From Nitrospirota bacterium (lineage in GTDB: Bacteria > Nitrospirota > Thermodesulfovibrionia > Thermodesulfovibrionales > UBA1546), in assembly GCA_016208915.1 (NCBI GenBank), contig JACQXE010000017.1, positions 1 to 51,855 of the forward strand: 51,855 bases of DNA. The letters run 5' to 3'. The number at the start of each line of letters is the position of its first letter. Position 1 is the stretch's first letter. Under the pieces are notes generated by a model. The model was not told the DNA's origin and searched no databases. It saw nothing but the letters and a program-made list of their open reading frames with translations. Both the position numbers and the translations under genes were made by a program. This document shows, one piece after another, positions 1 through 8,935 of this stretch.

Positions 1-375
1 GTTCATTGTGGCCTCGGTAGCGTTGAAGTTCTTTATGTTGAAACTGTCTGCTCCAAAGTCATATTTGAGCTCCTTGATACGGTTTTCTGCATCGGCTCGC
101 ATCCGATAGATTTTCCAAACCACTTCTGCCGGCAGATCAAGACTTGTGACAAAACATCCATACCGATAATGCTGATACTCGGCATCATCAGCAAAAAGCC
201 TCAGGATTTTGCCAGTCGCCTTAGGCCTGCGTATAATCAGTTGCCGTACCATTATCATCCTTCGAGTCTTGCCCCAGCCGGAACTTTCATATTCGATAGA
301 GGCTACATCTATGCCGTCATCAAGTGACTGCCACTGCCGATGTCCAGCCAGCATCTTTAGCAATATCTTTCAACG
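1..375 (-). pseudogene. IS1380-type transposase, C-terminal fragment
   Basis: Reading the minus strand from about 375 down to the left edge gives an uninterrupted frame with typical IS1380 (DDE transposase group 1) C-terminal motifs: GWGKTRRMIMVRQ, ATGKILRLFADD, YRYGCFVTSLDLPAE, YRMRADAENRIKELKYDFGA and FNATEAT. The last acidic stretch around RADAENRIKELK belongs to the conserved catalytic end of the family. The N-terminal two thirds of the usual roughly 450-residue protein is absent: higher coordinates hold an Rhs tip in another frame. The 3' end lies outside the window. The exact junction with the Rhs tip cannot be fixed, because both frames stay open across about 320-390. I infer a truncated or rearranged insertion sequence. 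No terminal inverted repeat is visible. Confidence 0.8.
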
Positions 376-540
376 CAGCACTTATAGGGTCGACATAGTT
401 CGTTTCAGGAAATCCGATAGTCGTTTTCTTCGTAACGGTATCATATACAATCGGAACATATTGCCCATTGCCCCCAGGTCTTGAACCAATGATTCGATAC
501 TCTAACCCCAGCGGGTCTATATAGTTCACCGGATTATTTC
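320..540 (-). pseudogene. Orphan Rhs C-terminal tip fragment
   Basis: Right after the stop of the upstream gene, a minus-strand frame reads NNPVNYIDPLGLEYRIIG. This is the end-of-core signature (NPVNxxDPLGL) after which Rhs toxins switch to a variable tip. About 60 residues of tip follow, then a stop near 320 where the sequence merges into the IS1380 fragment. There is no Rhs core before it: an in-frame stop lies just upstream of NNPVN. It therefore looks like a displaced tip cassette rather than an independent gene. Such orphan tips are known at rhs loci and can be recombined onto a full-length core. The remaining tip is too short for me to assign a toxin activity. Confidence 0.65.
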
Positions 541-1082
541 CGACAACTATCTATTAACGTATAGACCGACCTTCCATCCGGCAAAATTATCGATTCAATA
601 TATGGCTCAGTCTGCGAAAACTCAAATACTATGTTTCTCTCGTGATCATTATCTATTCGCACAGTGAACCTCCTAAAATCTTTTGTCACTTCAGGTGGTG
701 TCTGAATCCGATATACTGATTTTGAAGCGAACAATTCAGGTTCCTTCATTTTAAGGCATCTGAGAAATCTTGAAACATGCAATGCCGGCCGCGATAGCAC
801 TTTATCAACGTAATTGACGGCTTTCTTATTGAGATCCCATTCCTCCATGCTAAGGGTTGGGAACTCTTGTCGCAATATTGATTCTAATTCTGCTTCATTA
901 TCCCGCCCAAAAAGGAGATAAAAGTCACTAATTTTCGGGGCTTTTTTTTGCAGGATTTTATAGAACAGCTCAATTTGACTCATCTGCTTTTTGTAGTCCT
1001 CGCCTTTTCTATCACCAGCGAAGCTAATAGCAGGAAACCAGCACAATAAGATGACACACATCAGAAGTTGAGCCCGCCTCAT
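534..1082 (-). CDS. Exported protein, probable immunity protein for Rhs2
   Basis: This 182-residue protein has a clear Sec signal peptide (RRAQLLMCVILLCWFPAISFA, cleavage near residue 22, before GDRKGEDYKK). The mature part is soluble, charged and mostly helical in appearance, with no recognised domain. Its ATG overlaps the stop of the preceding Rhs gene by one base (TGATG), so the two are probably translationally coupled. In rhs loci this position is normally taken by the cognate immunity gene. The upstream tip looks like an L,D-transpeptidase, whose substrate is periplasmic, so a periplasmic immunity protein makes sense. The family itself is not recognised; immunity is inferred from position and localisation. 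Confidence 0.6.
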   Translation of the reverse strand: MRRAQLLMCVILLCWFPAISFAGDRKGEDYKKQMSQIELFYKILQKKAPKISDFYLLFGRDNEAELESILRQEFPTLSMEEWDLNKKAVNYVDKVLSRPALHVSRFLRCLKMKEPELFASKSVYRIQTPPEVTKDFRRFTVRIDNDHERNIVFEFSQTEPYIESIILPDGRSVYTLIDSCRK

Positions 1083-2794
1083 CAGTATGTCACCTCTACC
1101 GGTATTGTAGAGTGCCCCGAATTGAAATAATTGAACAGTTGATTATAAAGAGCCCCGGCAGCATAATTACAGCTAATGCCTATGCAGCCTTCAGTCCCAA
1201 ACGGGGGTTCATCAGGATGAATCCGAAGCAGCGTCCGATTAGTCGAAAAATTAGCTGGCGAGAGATCTAAACTCCAACCGCTATCACCACACCTCATACC
1301 TTTCTTAGTTCTGAGTCGCAAGTTATTCCCCGTATAAAGGCCGTAGGGTAGAGGCTTCAACTTGCCGGATCGTGTTCCTGAAAATGCAGAGTAGGTTGCT
1401 ACAACAAAACCGTTATCATTGAGCCATTCAATATAAGGAGATATTGCATTGGTGTGATAGCGAAGCCGATCAAGCCCCATCGGATCCACAAAGTTCACCG
1501 GATTATTGTCGACGTATGCATAGAGGTTTATTCCACCCAATAACCCAATTGGGTCTTCGCTTATGAACCGCTGCAACTCAGGGCTGTAATACCTTGCTCT
1601 ATAATAATACAACCCAGTTCCATCGTTCTCACGGCCTGTGTATTGGAAGGGATTATCACTCTGTTCGCCTAATATTGTGGTATTTCCGTATGGATCGTAA
1701 ACATATTGTGTCATAATAGTCCCCGTCTCATCAGTAAGTGCTATTACACTTCCCAACGCATCCTGTTGATAGTATCGTATAGTCCCATCAGATTTTATTC
1801 GTGCCAGTGGCTCATCAATGTTCAATGTCCTTATATAATTCACAGAGACAACACCGTTCTCAATCTCCTGAATTATGTCTAAACCGTCATAGAGATATTG
1901 GATAGTCTTTCCATTTATTGTCTTTTCTATTCTTCTCCCCAAAGCATCGTATTTAAAGTTAGCTGTCAGCGGTGAGCAGTCACTATTGAAACCGTTTATT
2001 ACGGTTAAACGATTCCGCGCATCCCATACATATGTCGTCGTTCCGCAGGAATTTGTAACCGAGGTCATATTCCCATTATTGTCATAAGCTATCGCCTTGT
2101 CGTTAAACGTCAACATTTGATTCGCTGAGTTGTAAGAAGTATTCGTCACCGCATTTGGCAGCTTCACTGATACATTCTGTCTGTCCATCTTTGTCCTATT
2201 TCCATTTGCATCATACACATAGTTAATCTGTTCAAGAACTGCATTTAAAGGATTCAGGTGCTTTAGCTCTAACAAATGGCTTGCATTGTCATAGCTGTAG
2301 TTTGTTGTTATGCCGTTAGGTCGTGTGAGGGATGTCCTACGTCCTAACGCGTCGTATGTAAAACCAAAACTGAGTGATTGCCACGCTCCGCTCGCAATGA
2401 CAATTCCTGTTAAACGGCTGTTGACATCATAAGTATAATTAACATCCGGCTGTCCCGCAACAGTCATTGCTGTCCTTCTGCCGATAGCATCGTATGCATA
2501 ACTGATACTTCCTAAAGGAGTGATCTCTTGTATAACCTTGTCAACCGCCCCTCCGCATGTAGAGCATCCATTGTTATTGTAGACATACTCTATCGGCCCG
2601 GAAATGGAATCATTAATATAAGTTATTCTGCCAATTGAGTCATAAGAATATTCTGTAGAACTCTGGATTCCTGCCTCCGCAGGAATGACAGTCGTAGTGA
2701 GTCTATTCAGATATTTCAAAACCAGCATATAGGCGATGAGCCTACGCATTAGCAGAATTTGTCTTATGTCTCTATAGGTGAGCATCTTATTCAT
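1082..2794 (-). CDS. Rhs2: short YD-repeat protein with L,D-transpeptidase-like tip
   Basis: This 570-residue protein contains YD repeats (YDSIGRIT, YAYDAIGRRT, KYDALGRRIEKT) and the complete Rhs core end (YYYRARYYSPELQRFISEDPIG, then NNPVNFVDPMGL ending near residue 441). It matches the last third of the large Rhs gene upstream but has no signal peptide and no N-terminal domains, so it is probably an incomplete or recombined copy. The 129-residue tip carries a His (about 526) and Cys (about 537) in RIHPDEPPFGTEGCIGI. This arrangement is seen in DUF2778/Tlde1-like L,D-transpeptidase effectors, so peptidoglycan is the likely target. Two different palindromic repeats are embedded in frame (residues about 36-45 and 132-140). 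The first 30 residues do not resemble Rhs and the start is uncertain. Confidence 0.75.
   Translation of the reverse strand: MNKMLTYRDIRQILLMRRLIAYMLVLKYLNRLTTTVIPAEAGIQSSTEYSYDSIGRITYINDSISGPIEYVYNNNGCSTCGGAVDKVIQEITPLGSISYAYDAIGRRTAMTVAGQPDVNYTYDVNSRLTGIVIASGAWQSLSFGFTYDALGRRTSLTRPNGITTNYSYDNASHLLELKHLNPLNAVLEQINYVYDANGNRTKMDRQNVSVKLPNAVTNTSYNSANQMLTFNDKAIAYDNNGNMTSVTNSCGTTTYVWDARNRLTVINGFNSDCSPLTANFKYDALGRRIEKTINGKTIQYLYDGLDIIQEIENGVVSVNYIRTLNIDEPLARIKSDGTIRYYQQDALGSVIALTDETGTIMTQYVYDPYGNTTILGEQSDNPFQYTGRENDGTGLYYYRARYYSPELQRFISEDPIGLLGGINLYAYVDNNPVNFVDPMGLDRLRYHTNAISPYIEWLNDNGFVVATYSAFSGTRSGKLKPLPYGLYTGNNLRLRTKKGMRCGDSGWSLDLSPANFSTNRTLLRIHPDEPPFGTEGCIGISCNYAAGALYNQLFNYFNSGHSTIPVEVTY
2375..2402. 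repeat. Dispersed repeat inside the Rhs2 coding sequence (family 2)
   Basis: On the minus strand this reads TGTCATTGCGAGCGGAGCG followed by TGGCAATCA. It is a typical dispersed intergenic repeat of environmental bacterial genomes, here translated in frame as VIASGAWQS. The homologous stretch of the large Rhs gene lacks it (SRLTGISNSGLGF there, SRLTGIVIASGAWQSLSFGF here), so it reads as an insertion that kept the frame. Confidence 0.7.
2663..2689. repeat. Dispersed palindromic repeat inside the Rhs2 coding sequence (family 1)
   Basis: On the minus strand this reads GTCATTCCTGCGGAGGCAGG followed by AATCCAG, with arms CCTGC/GCAGG. It is translated in frame as VIPAEAGIQS, the well-known peptide signature of this repeat type. 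A relative lies between genes at 31484-31509. In Rhs2 it sits between LNRLTT and STEYSYDSIGR, where the large Rhs gene has a normal YD repeat (LLNRITKATYADGN). Confidence 0.75.
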
Positions 2795-2892
2795 CGTAAA
2801 ATGTATTTTTTAGGTTTGACCCCATGATCCCACCATGATCTTTGTTTGTATACGATAAACCAAATCCTTTACCACCAAAAGATAAAGTGTCG

Positions 2893-3225
2893 CTACTCAG
2901 TTGTTACGGTCAAAATAATTAAGATACCCCCACTTACAACAATCGCCAAAATGAATATTGCCATATGTCTCATGCCGATTTTAATAGAGTCTTTGAGTCT
3001 TAATATTTGCTCATCTTCGTTGTCTACATCACTTTTTATATAGCGCAAAGCTTTAAAAGAATTAAACCCAAGTCCAAATTCACGCCACCTCTCATATCGG
3101 TTCTTTTTGAGGTATAAAGATAATTGAGTCGATTTAGCAATCACATAAAGTCCCGAAAGAAATGCGACTACTGCGAAAACCATTATTCCTGCACCTAAGA
3201 TTTGTACGATAAAATTTGTTTTCAT
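2893..3225 (-). CDS. Two-helix membrane protein, probable immunity protein for Rhs1
   Basis: This 110-residue protein has two hydrophobic segments (about residues 8-29 and 88-107) separated by a charged, probably cytoplasmic or periplasmic loop of about 55 residues. Its start overlaps the stop of the large Rhs gene by four bases (ATGA), the usual sign of coupled translation. It matches no family I know. A small integral membrane protein directly after an Rhs tip fits an immunity protein against a membrane-acting toxin; this function is inferred from position only. The 98 bases between it and Rhs2 (2795-2892) show no gene. Confidence 0.55.
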   Translation of the reverse strand: MKTNFIVQILGAGIMVFAVVAFLSGLYVIAKSTQLSLYLKKNRYERWREFGLGFNSFKALRYIKSDVDNEDEQILRLKDSIKIGMRHMAIFILAIVVSGGILIILTVTTE

Positions 3226-6200
3226 TTTTTACCCACCAGTTTTTGAACCCATGTTTGCATGACGAAAAAATGCCCTTCAATAAAAGTTGGGCCCTTTCCA
3301 AAATTCAAACTTATGCTATAAGATGGTTCTGCTTTTTTATCTTTTGGAATGTTTTCTTCTGTCGTTATAGAAAAAGGAAACGCTGGATATCCAAAAGATT
3401 GCTGCAGAGTAGCGGTTGTACCAGCGAGGTCGGAAATATTTTTGTTTTTTGAAAATGATAATTCTAATAACGTTAAGGAAGCGCTAAGCCCTCCATATCC
3501 ACCACCGCCAAGGGTTTCAAATGTACCGAATTGGAAACCACATTCTTTGCTGTAACCAAATACTAAACCAGAGATTGCAGTACCACCTCCTCCAGCGCCT
3601 GCGCTCCCACCAAATCCTATCTGGAAAGTCCACAGTCCTAATGGATCTACAAAGTTTACTGGCGAATTTCGAGTGTAACTGAAGAAATTCGTATCGCCAC
3701 CCGCAAAGCCTATAGGATCAGGAGATATAAAGCGATGTAACTCTGGTGAGTAATACCGTGTCCTATAGGCGTATAAACCTGTCTCGTCATTCTCTCTGCC
3801 CACATATTGAAATGGATTCTTAAAGGAAGGATTATTTGTCGATGTGTTACCGAAGGGATCATAATTGTATTGAACTACTTCTTGACCAAAAGAATCAGTG
3901 AGACCAATTACACTCCCTAAGCCATCATAGATGTAGTAATAAACACCGTCCTTATTTTTTAAAGTAAGTGGCTCGTCTATGTTGAGTGTCCTGATATAAT
4001 TGGCATAGACGACACCGTCTTTAATTTCCTGAATAATATCTAAGCCATCGTATAAATACTGCGCAGTATCTCCATTAATCGTCTTCTCAATTCTTCTGCC
4101 TAACGCATCATACTTAAAGGCAGCAGAGAGCGGAGAGCATAGAGCGTCAAAGCCACTAATATCGACAAGTCTGTTTCTTGCATCCCAAGTATACGTTGTC
4201 GTTCCGCATGAGTTTGTTATCGTCTCCATATTCCCATTCGCATCATAAGTCATAGTTTTGTCATTAAAAGTAAGCATCTGGTTTGCTTCGTTATAACTGG
4301 TATTGCTCACAGGATTTGGAAGCTTGGGAGCAACATTCAATCTGTCCATGCTTGTTCGATTACCATTTGCAGCGTAAACATAATTTATCTTTTCAAGAAT
4401 CTGACTTATAGGATTAAGATGCTTAATTTCCAAAAGATTGCTTCCATTATCATATGAATAGTTTGTCGTCACGCCGTTAGGCAGGGTCATAGAAGTCCGC
4501 CTTCCGATTTCATCGTATGCTATGTCAAACCCTAACCCTGAATTGCTAATCCCTGTTAACCTGCTATTGGCATCATAGCTGTAATTTACAGCCGGCTGTC
4601 CCGCAACAGTCATCGATGTCCTTCTGCCGATAGCATCGTATGCATACGAGATAGAACCCAATGGTGTTATTTCATTTATAACTTTATCGGCAACAGTACT
4701 GCATCCTGTGGTGCAGCCTGTGCCTGAATAGGTGTATTGAATACTGCCGCTCACACTGTCACTGATACTGCCTAAACGACCAACGGCGTCATAAAAATAC
4801 GATGTGGAATTTCCATCTGCATAAGTTGCCTTTGTTATCCGGTTCAAAAGGTCATAGGTATAAGTCGTTACCTGTCCCTTCCTGTCTTTGGCAGAGGCAA
4901 GATTATCCATCTTATCATAAACATAGGTTTCTATATTCCCCAATTGATCTATCATCTTCTTTACTCTGTCTCTTTCATCATACTCGTATCTGATCACCTG
5001 ATTCTTTGCATCGATTACAAATGTAAGATTGCCATTTGCGTCATAGGTGAACCTTGTTATGCCATACAGAGCATCCACAACCTCTGTAATCCTGTTCATC
5101 AAATCATAAACATAACTCGTGCTTTTGCCTTTTGGGTCTATTGCAGCAATTAGCTTTCCGATCAAGTCATACTGCATCTGAGCAGAGTTGCCGAGAGGGT
5201 CGGTTGCCTTTGTGAGATTCCCATAGCTGTCGTATTCAAAGGTCGTTGTGTTGTTCAATGCATCGGTAATAGATGCAGGCAAGCCATTTGTGTTATATGC
5301 AATAGTTGTGAGCTCGGTCTTCGGTGAGCGGTATTCGGTTAGATTTCCTTTTGAATCATAGGTCAATGTGGCTGTATTGCCTAATGCATCTATAATTTTT
5401 GCCGGCTTGTTGAATGTGAGGTTATATTCATATGTCGTAACATTTCCCACAGGGTCTGTGATTGTGGTGATATTGCCGTTTGCATCATGCGTGTAGGTCG
5501 TCTTTCTTCCCAGCGGGTCTGTGACTGATTTTAGTTCATTCGTCGCAAATGCCCTTTCATGAATGGTCTTTTGTCCATAGGTGTCTGTTATCTCTACAGG
5601 ATAACCTGTATTGTTAAACCTGTATGTTGTTGCCTTTCCATTAGGCTCTGTAACTGCGGTCTCTGTTATTGTGCCTCCAACCATTGTGTAGCTTATGTCA
5701 AATACCCCTCCGTCTGCATGAGTCTGCCTGATTACCCTTCCTTCTGCATCATAGGTGTTTGTGACCTCTGTTATTCCTTTTTTGTTTTTGATTGATGTAA
5801 TCCTGTTTGCTGTATCATAGGTATACGTCTTTCCCTTGCCTTCGGGGTCTGTAACTGATGTAAGCCTTGCGCTGCTGTCATAGGAGTAGCTCACTGTCCT
5901 TCCAAAGGCGTCTGTGATAGATGAGATGACAGTGTATATCGTAAGGCCGATTGTTATGTTCGTGTTGGTTATCGCAAGGCTTCGGCCAAAGCTGTCGTTT
6001 ATCCCTGTTATATATCCCAATGAGTTTCTCGTCATGCTCACCCAGTTGCCATTGGCGTCCGTCTCTTTGATAAGCATCCCGCTTGCATTGAATGTGTATG
6101 CGCTTCCGTTTTTGAACTTCAGAGTCCTTGTGCTGTCAGGATTCAGATATGCCTTTACATTCCTTAAGAATGGATATTGCGTGTTTGTGTAACTCCCGTC

Positions 6201-8930
6201 AGCGTTTCTTGATAAAATGTATCTGCCTGCCTCAGGTGTTATGTATGTGAGTGCATTGCCTGAGCCCTGAAGATAACGATTATAGTTTATGCTCGTGCCC
6301 CTTCCAAACGGGCCTATGGCTGTGTTGTCTGATTTATAATGCCTTGTAATGTCTATTAAAGATGGAGATGGATAACCAATGTCTGTTTCTATGAATAGGA
6401 ATGTCCCATTATAGGGGTCAACAGGGTCTGCAACACCGTGCTGGCCTTTTGTGCAGATGCTGCTGTCAGAGGGTGATGGCTGTTTGCCTGTTTGCGGATT
6501 AACAGTTGCAGGCGCAGGCCTTGGAAATGACGCGCCGCAGCAGAATTTTGGTATGCCCACACCAGCGTCAGGAATGATATTCCTTCCATCTTCACTTACA
6601 GTGCCCATTCCAAATGGCTTCCACTGGTTAGAGTTCGGGTCAGGTGTTGAAGATTCATCATAGTACCAGAGTTCTGTCCTTTCTCCCGGCTGTGCCTGGA
6701 ATGTATTTGGCATCTTTACAGGAATGGGCTGTGATGGATAACCTCCGCCCGGCTTAAAGAAATAGTACATGTATATCTCTGTTGCATAAACCCCATCAGG
6801 AGGAGGCTTTATCGGAAGCCTGTCTATGGAAACAGGGCTTACAGAGACCTTTGTGTTTGGCTGGCCGTCCCATCCGGTAATGGTAACTCCTGCAGGGATT
6901 TTCATCTCATAGTTTGGTATCTCAGGGTCAGTAACTATGGTGTCAGCTGAAGGATTGATAACTGTATAGTAATCTGTCTTTGCCTCGTGAATATAAACCG
7001 GATAAGGAAGCGTATTGTCTGTGCCGCCATTAATGCTGACAGCTACGGGGATTCTTGACGGATAGGTTATTCCGTCATGGTTTGCCGTGTGCCCGTCTAC
7101 CATTAATATCTGTTCTCCAACAGGAGGGTCTATGAATATGAAGTTTCCTGCCTCATCAGTTACGACTGTCTTATCGCCGATTGTGAGTGTTACTCCTTGA
7201 ATGGGAGCTGCATCCCTTGATGCAAGCGCCTGGCTGCTCAGGGTCGTTATGCCCGGAGGAATAGGATTAATGACTACTGTGGCGGTTTTTGTTACATCTA
7301 CCCCTTCTCTGTTTGTCGTGCCAACGATTGTTAAGACGCCGGAAGAACTTAAGGATGATGTGATATATAAAACTGAACTTTGATTGTATGAGATATATTC
7401 GGGCTTAAAACTCGCTGTTACGCCGGAAATGGTATTTGCAGATAATTTTATTGCGCCTGTAAACTGCTCTGTGCCTGTGTTCTGAATGCTGATGACTGCA
7501 GAGGCTTTTCCGTTGTAGGGGATTGAGAAAGATTGCGGGCTTATATTCAGTTCAAAATCCTGCCTCTGAAGCACTGTGAAGGGCTCTGCACTCTGGGCGC
7601 TTCCTTTTACGGTTGTCACTGTAATTGGGCCTGTTGCTGCGCTTAACGGCACAGAGGTGTTAATTGCAGCGCCTGTAAAGTTTGCTATGACTGCATTTGC
7701 CCCATTAAAACTGACGCTCAGTCCACCGCGGTCAAAGTATCGGCCATATATGCTCACAGGAGTTCCTGACTTGCCCTCAGTAGGGCTGAAGCTCGTTATC
7801 TTAGGGGTAGGCAGTTCTATTATATTTGCTGTTGTCTGCGTAGCAGCGATTCCTCCCCTTCCATCAGTAACAGTGAGCTTTACAGTGTACGTCCCAGTGT
7901 TTGAATAGGTATGGTTAGGGTTCACTCCTACGCCTGTTCCTTCGTCACCGAAGTCCCAGATATAGGTCAGTGGGTCTCCATCAGGGTCGCTTGAACCAGA
8001 GCCGTTAAACTGTACTATTTCGCCAACAACTCCTGTGTATGGACCTCCTGGATTGGCTATGGGATTTTTATTGCTCTGTATTACTGTTATGGTTACTGTT
8101 TTTAAAGCCGTATTGCCTGCTATGTCTTTCACCTTCAGTGTTGCTGTATATGTTCCGGCCTGGTTGTACGTATGGGTGAAATCTTTTACGAAATAGTCAT
8201 CAATACCGTCACTATCTATATCCCATGTGTAGCTATAGGGCGGCGATCCTCCTGTGGGTATGGCAGAAAATTGTACAGTAAGGGGTGTACCCCCCTCTTT
8301 TGGAACAGCGCTTATCAATGCTTTAAGGGCTTCCACTGTCCATGTCGTATCAGCAGTAACATTGACAAAATAAGGATAATAAGGAGCAACAGAAAAATTG
8401 TTAATCTCTGTGCCAAGCGGATGGCCAATAAAACCCTGTTTATATTGATCCCAGAACCATACAGTGTCAGTATTAGGTATGATGCCGGCCAGTGTCTCAG
8501 CATTAGTTATGTGTGACAGATAAGGCGGAAGGGTTACTGTGTTTATATCAGTAGAAGGGGTAGTGAACAGATAAAAGGTTATGGATTCAGGGATGTCACC
8601 TGATACTGTCCAGACGGTATCCTGGCTAACTGTCACAAAATAAGGATAGCCGTGAGTAAGCGAAAAGTTATTCTCTGCTGAATTTATATTATGGGTAACG
8701 AATGCCTGACCCTGAACATCCCAGTATGCAACAGATTCGCAGTAAGGGATAGACCGGCAAAGCCCTTCAGCATCAGAAATCCCGGTATTTGCAAAGGGCA
8801 AAGATATGCCATTTACCCCTTTTAAGAGATTGAATGTCATATTTTCTGCAAAAACATTAAGAGGCATCAAAAGAATCACAAAAAGGAGAAAAAGAATAAT
8901 CTTTCGATATGTGTTTCCTGTACGTTTCAT
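3222..8930 (-). CDS. Rhs1: large secreted Rhs/YD-repeat polymorphic toxin
   Basis: This 1902-residue protein has a Sec signal peptide (residues 1-28). Two copies of an about 80-residue module follow (each ending NNFS...YPYFV...TTWTV or DTVWTV), then two PKD domains (about 205-372, with GGSPPYSYTWDIDSDG and PDGDPLTYIWDFGD), an IPT/TIG domain (about 375-450), an Ig-like region, and a carboxypeptidase-regulatory-like fold (about 565-620). A DUF6531-type entry (VDPYNGTFLFIETDIGYPSP) leads to many YD repeats and the core end YSPELHRFISPDPIG...NSPVNFVDPLGL. The final 136 residues form a glycine-rich tip (GGSAGAGGGGTAISG, LGGGGYGGLSASLTL) with alternating small and hydrophobic residues and no known catalytic motif. 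The architecture is that of a surface-exposed or secreted contact toxin. The overlapping downstream membrane protein suggests a membrane-directed tip. Confidence 0.85.
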   Translation of the reverse strand: MKRTGNTYRKIILFLLFVILLMPLNVFAENMTFNLLKGVNGISLPFANTGISDAEGLCRSIPYCESVAYWDVQGQAFVTHNINSAENNFSLTHGYPYFVTVSQDTVWTVSGDIPESITFYLFTTPSTDINTVTLPPYLSHITNAETLAGIIPNTDTVWFWDQYKQGFIGHPLGTEINNFSVAPYYPYFVNVTADTTWTVEALKALISAVPKEGGTPLTVQFSAIPTGGSPPYSYTWDIDSDGIDDYFVKDFTHTYNQAGTYTATLKVKDIAGNTALKTVTITVIQSNKNPIANPGGPYTGVVGEIVQFNGSGSSDPDGDPLTYIWDFGDEGTGVGVNPNHTYSNTGTYTVKLTVTDGRGGIAATQTTANIIELPTPKITSFSPTEGKSGTPVSIYGRYFDRGGLSVSFNGANAVIANFTGAAINTSVPLSAATGPITVTTVKGSAQSAEPFTVLQRQDFELNISPQSFSIPYNGKASAVISIQNTGTEQFTGAIKLSANTISGVTASFKPEYISYNQSSVLYITSSLSSSGVLTIVGTTNREGVDVTKTATVVINPIPPGITTLSSQALASRDAAPIQGVTLTIGDKTVVTDEAGNFIFIDPPVGEQILMVDGHTANHDGITYPSRIPVAVSINGGTDNTLPYPVYIHEAKTDYYTVINPSADTIVTDPEIPNYEMKIPAGVTITGWDGQPNTKVSVSPVSIDRLPIKPPPDGVYATEIYMYYFFKPGGGYPSQPIPVKMPNTFQAQPGERTELWYYDESSTPDPNSNQWKPFGMGTVSEDGRNIIPDAGVGIPKFCCGASFPRPAPATVNPQTGKQPSPSDSSICTKGQHGVADPVDPYNGTFLFIETDIGYPSPSLIDITRHYKSDNTAIGPFGRGTSINYNRYLQGSGNALTYITPEAGRYILSRNADGSYTNTQYPFLRNVKAYLNPDSTRTLKFKNGSAYTFNASGMLIKETDANGNWVSMTRNSLGYITGINDSFGRSLAITNTNITIGLTIYTVISSITDAFGRTVSYSYDSSARLTSVTDPEGKGKTYTYDTANRITSIKNKKGITEVTNTYDAEGRVIRQTHADGGVFDISYTMVGGTITETAVTEPNGKATTYRFNNTGYPVEITDTYGQKTIHERAFATNELKSVTDPLGRKTTYTHDANGNITTITDPVGNVTTYEYNLTFNKPAKIIDALGNTATLTYDSKGNLTEYRSPKTELTTIAYNTNGLPASITDALNNTTTFEYDSYGNLTKATDPLGNSAQMQYDLIGKLIAAIDPKGKSTSYVYDLMNRITEVVDALYGITRFTYDANGNLTFVIDAKNQVIRYEYDERDRVKKMIDQLGNIETYVYDKMDNLASAKDRKGQVTTYTYDLLNRITKATYADGNSTSYFYDAVGRLGSISDSVSGSIQYTYSGTGCTTGCSTVADKVINEITPLGSISYAYDAIGRRTSMTVAGQPAVNYSYDANSRLTGISNSGLGFDIAYDEIGRRTSMTLPNGVTTNYSYDNGSNLLEIKHLNPISQILEKINYVYAANGNRTSMDRLNVAPKLPNPVSNTSYNEANQMLTFNDKTMTYDANGNMETITNSCGTTTYTWDARNRLVDISGFDALCSPLSAAFKYDALGRRIEKTINGDTAQYLYDGLDIIQEIKDGVVYANYIRTLNIDEPLTLKNKDGVYYYIYDGLGSVIGLTDSFGQEVVQYNYDPFGNTSTNNPSFKNPFQYVGRENDETGLYAYRTRYYSPELHRFISPDPIGFAGGDTNFFSYTRNSPVNFVDPLGLWTFQIGFGGSAGAGGGGTAISGLVFGYSKECGFQFGTFETLGGGGYGGLSASLTLLELSFSKNKNISDLAGTTATLQQSFGYPAFPFSITTEENIPKDKKAEPSYSISLNFGKGPTFIEGHFFVMQTWVQKLVGKK

Positions 8931-8935
8931 TCCAC

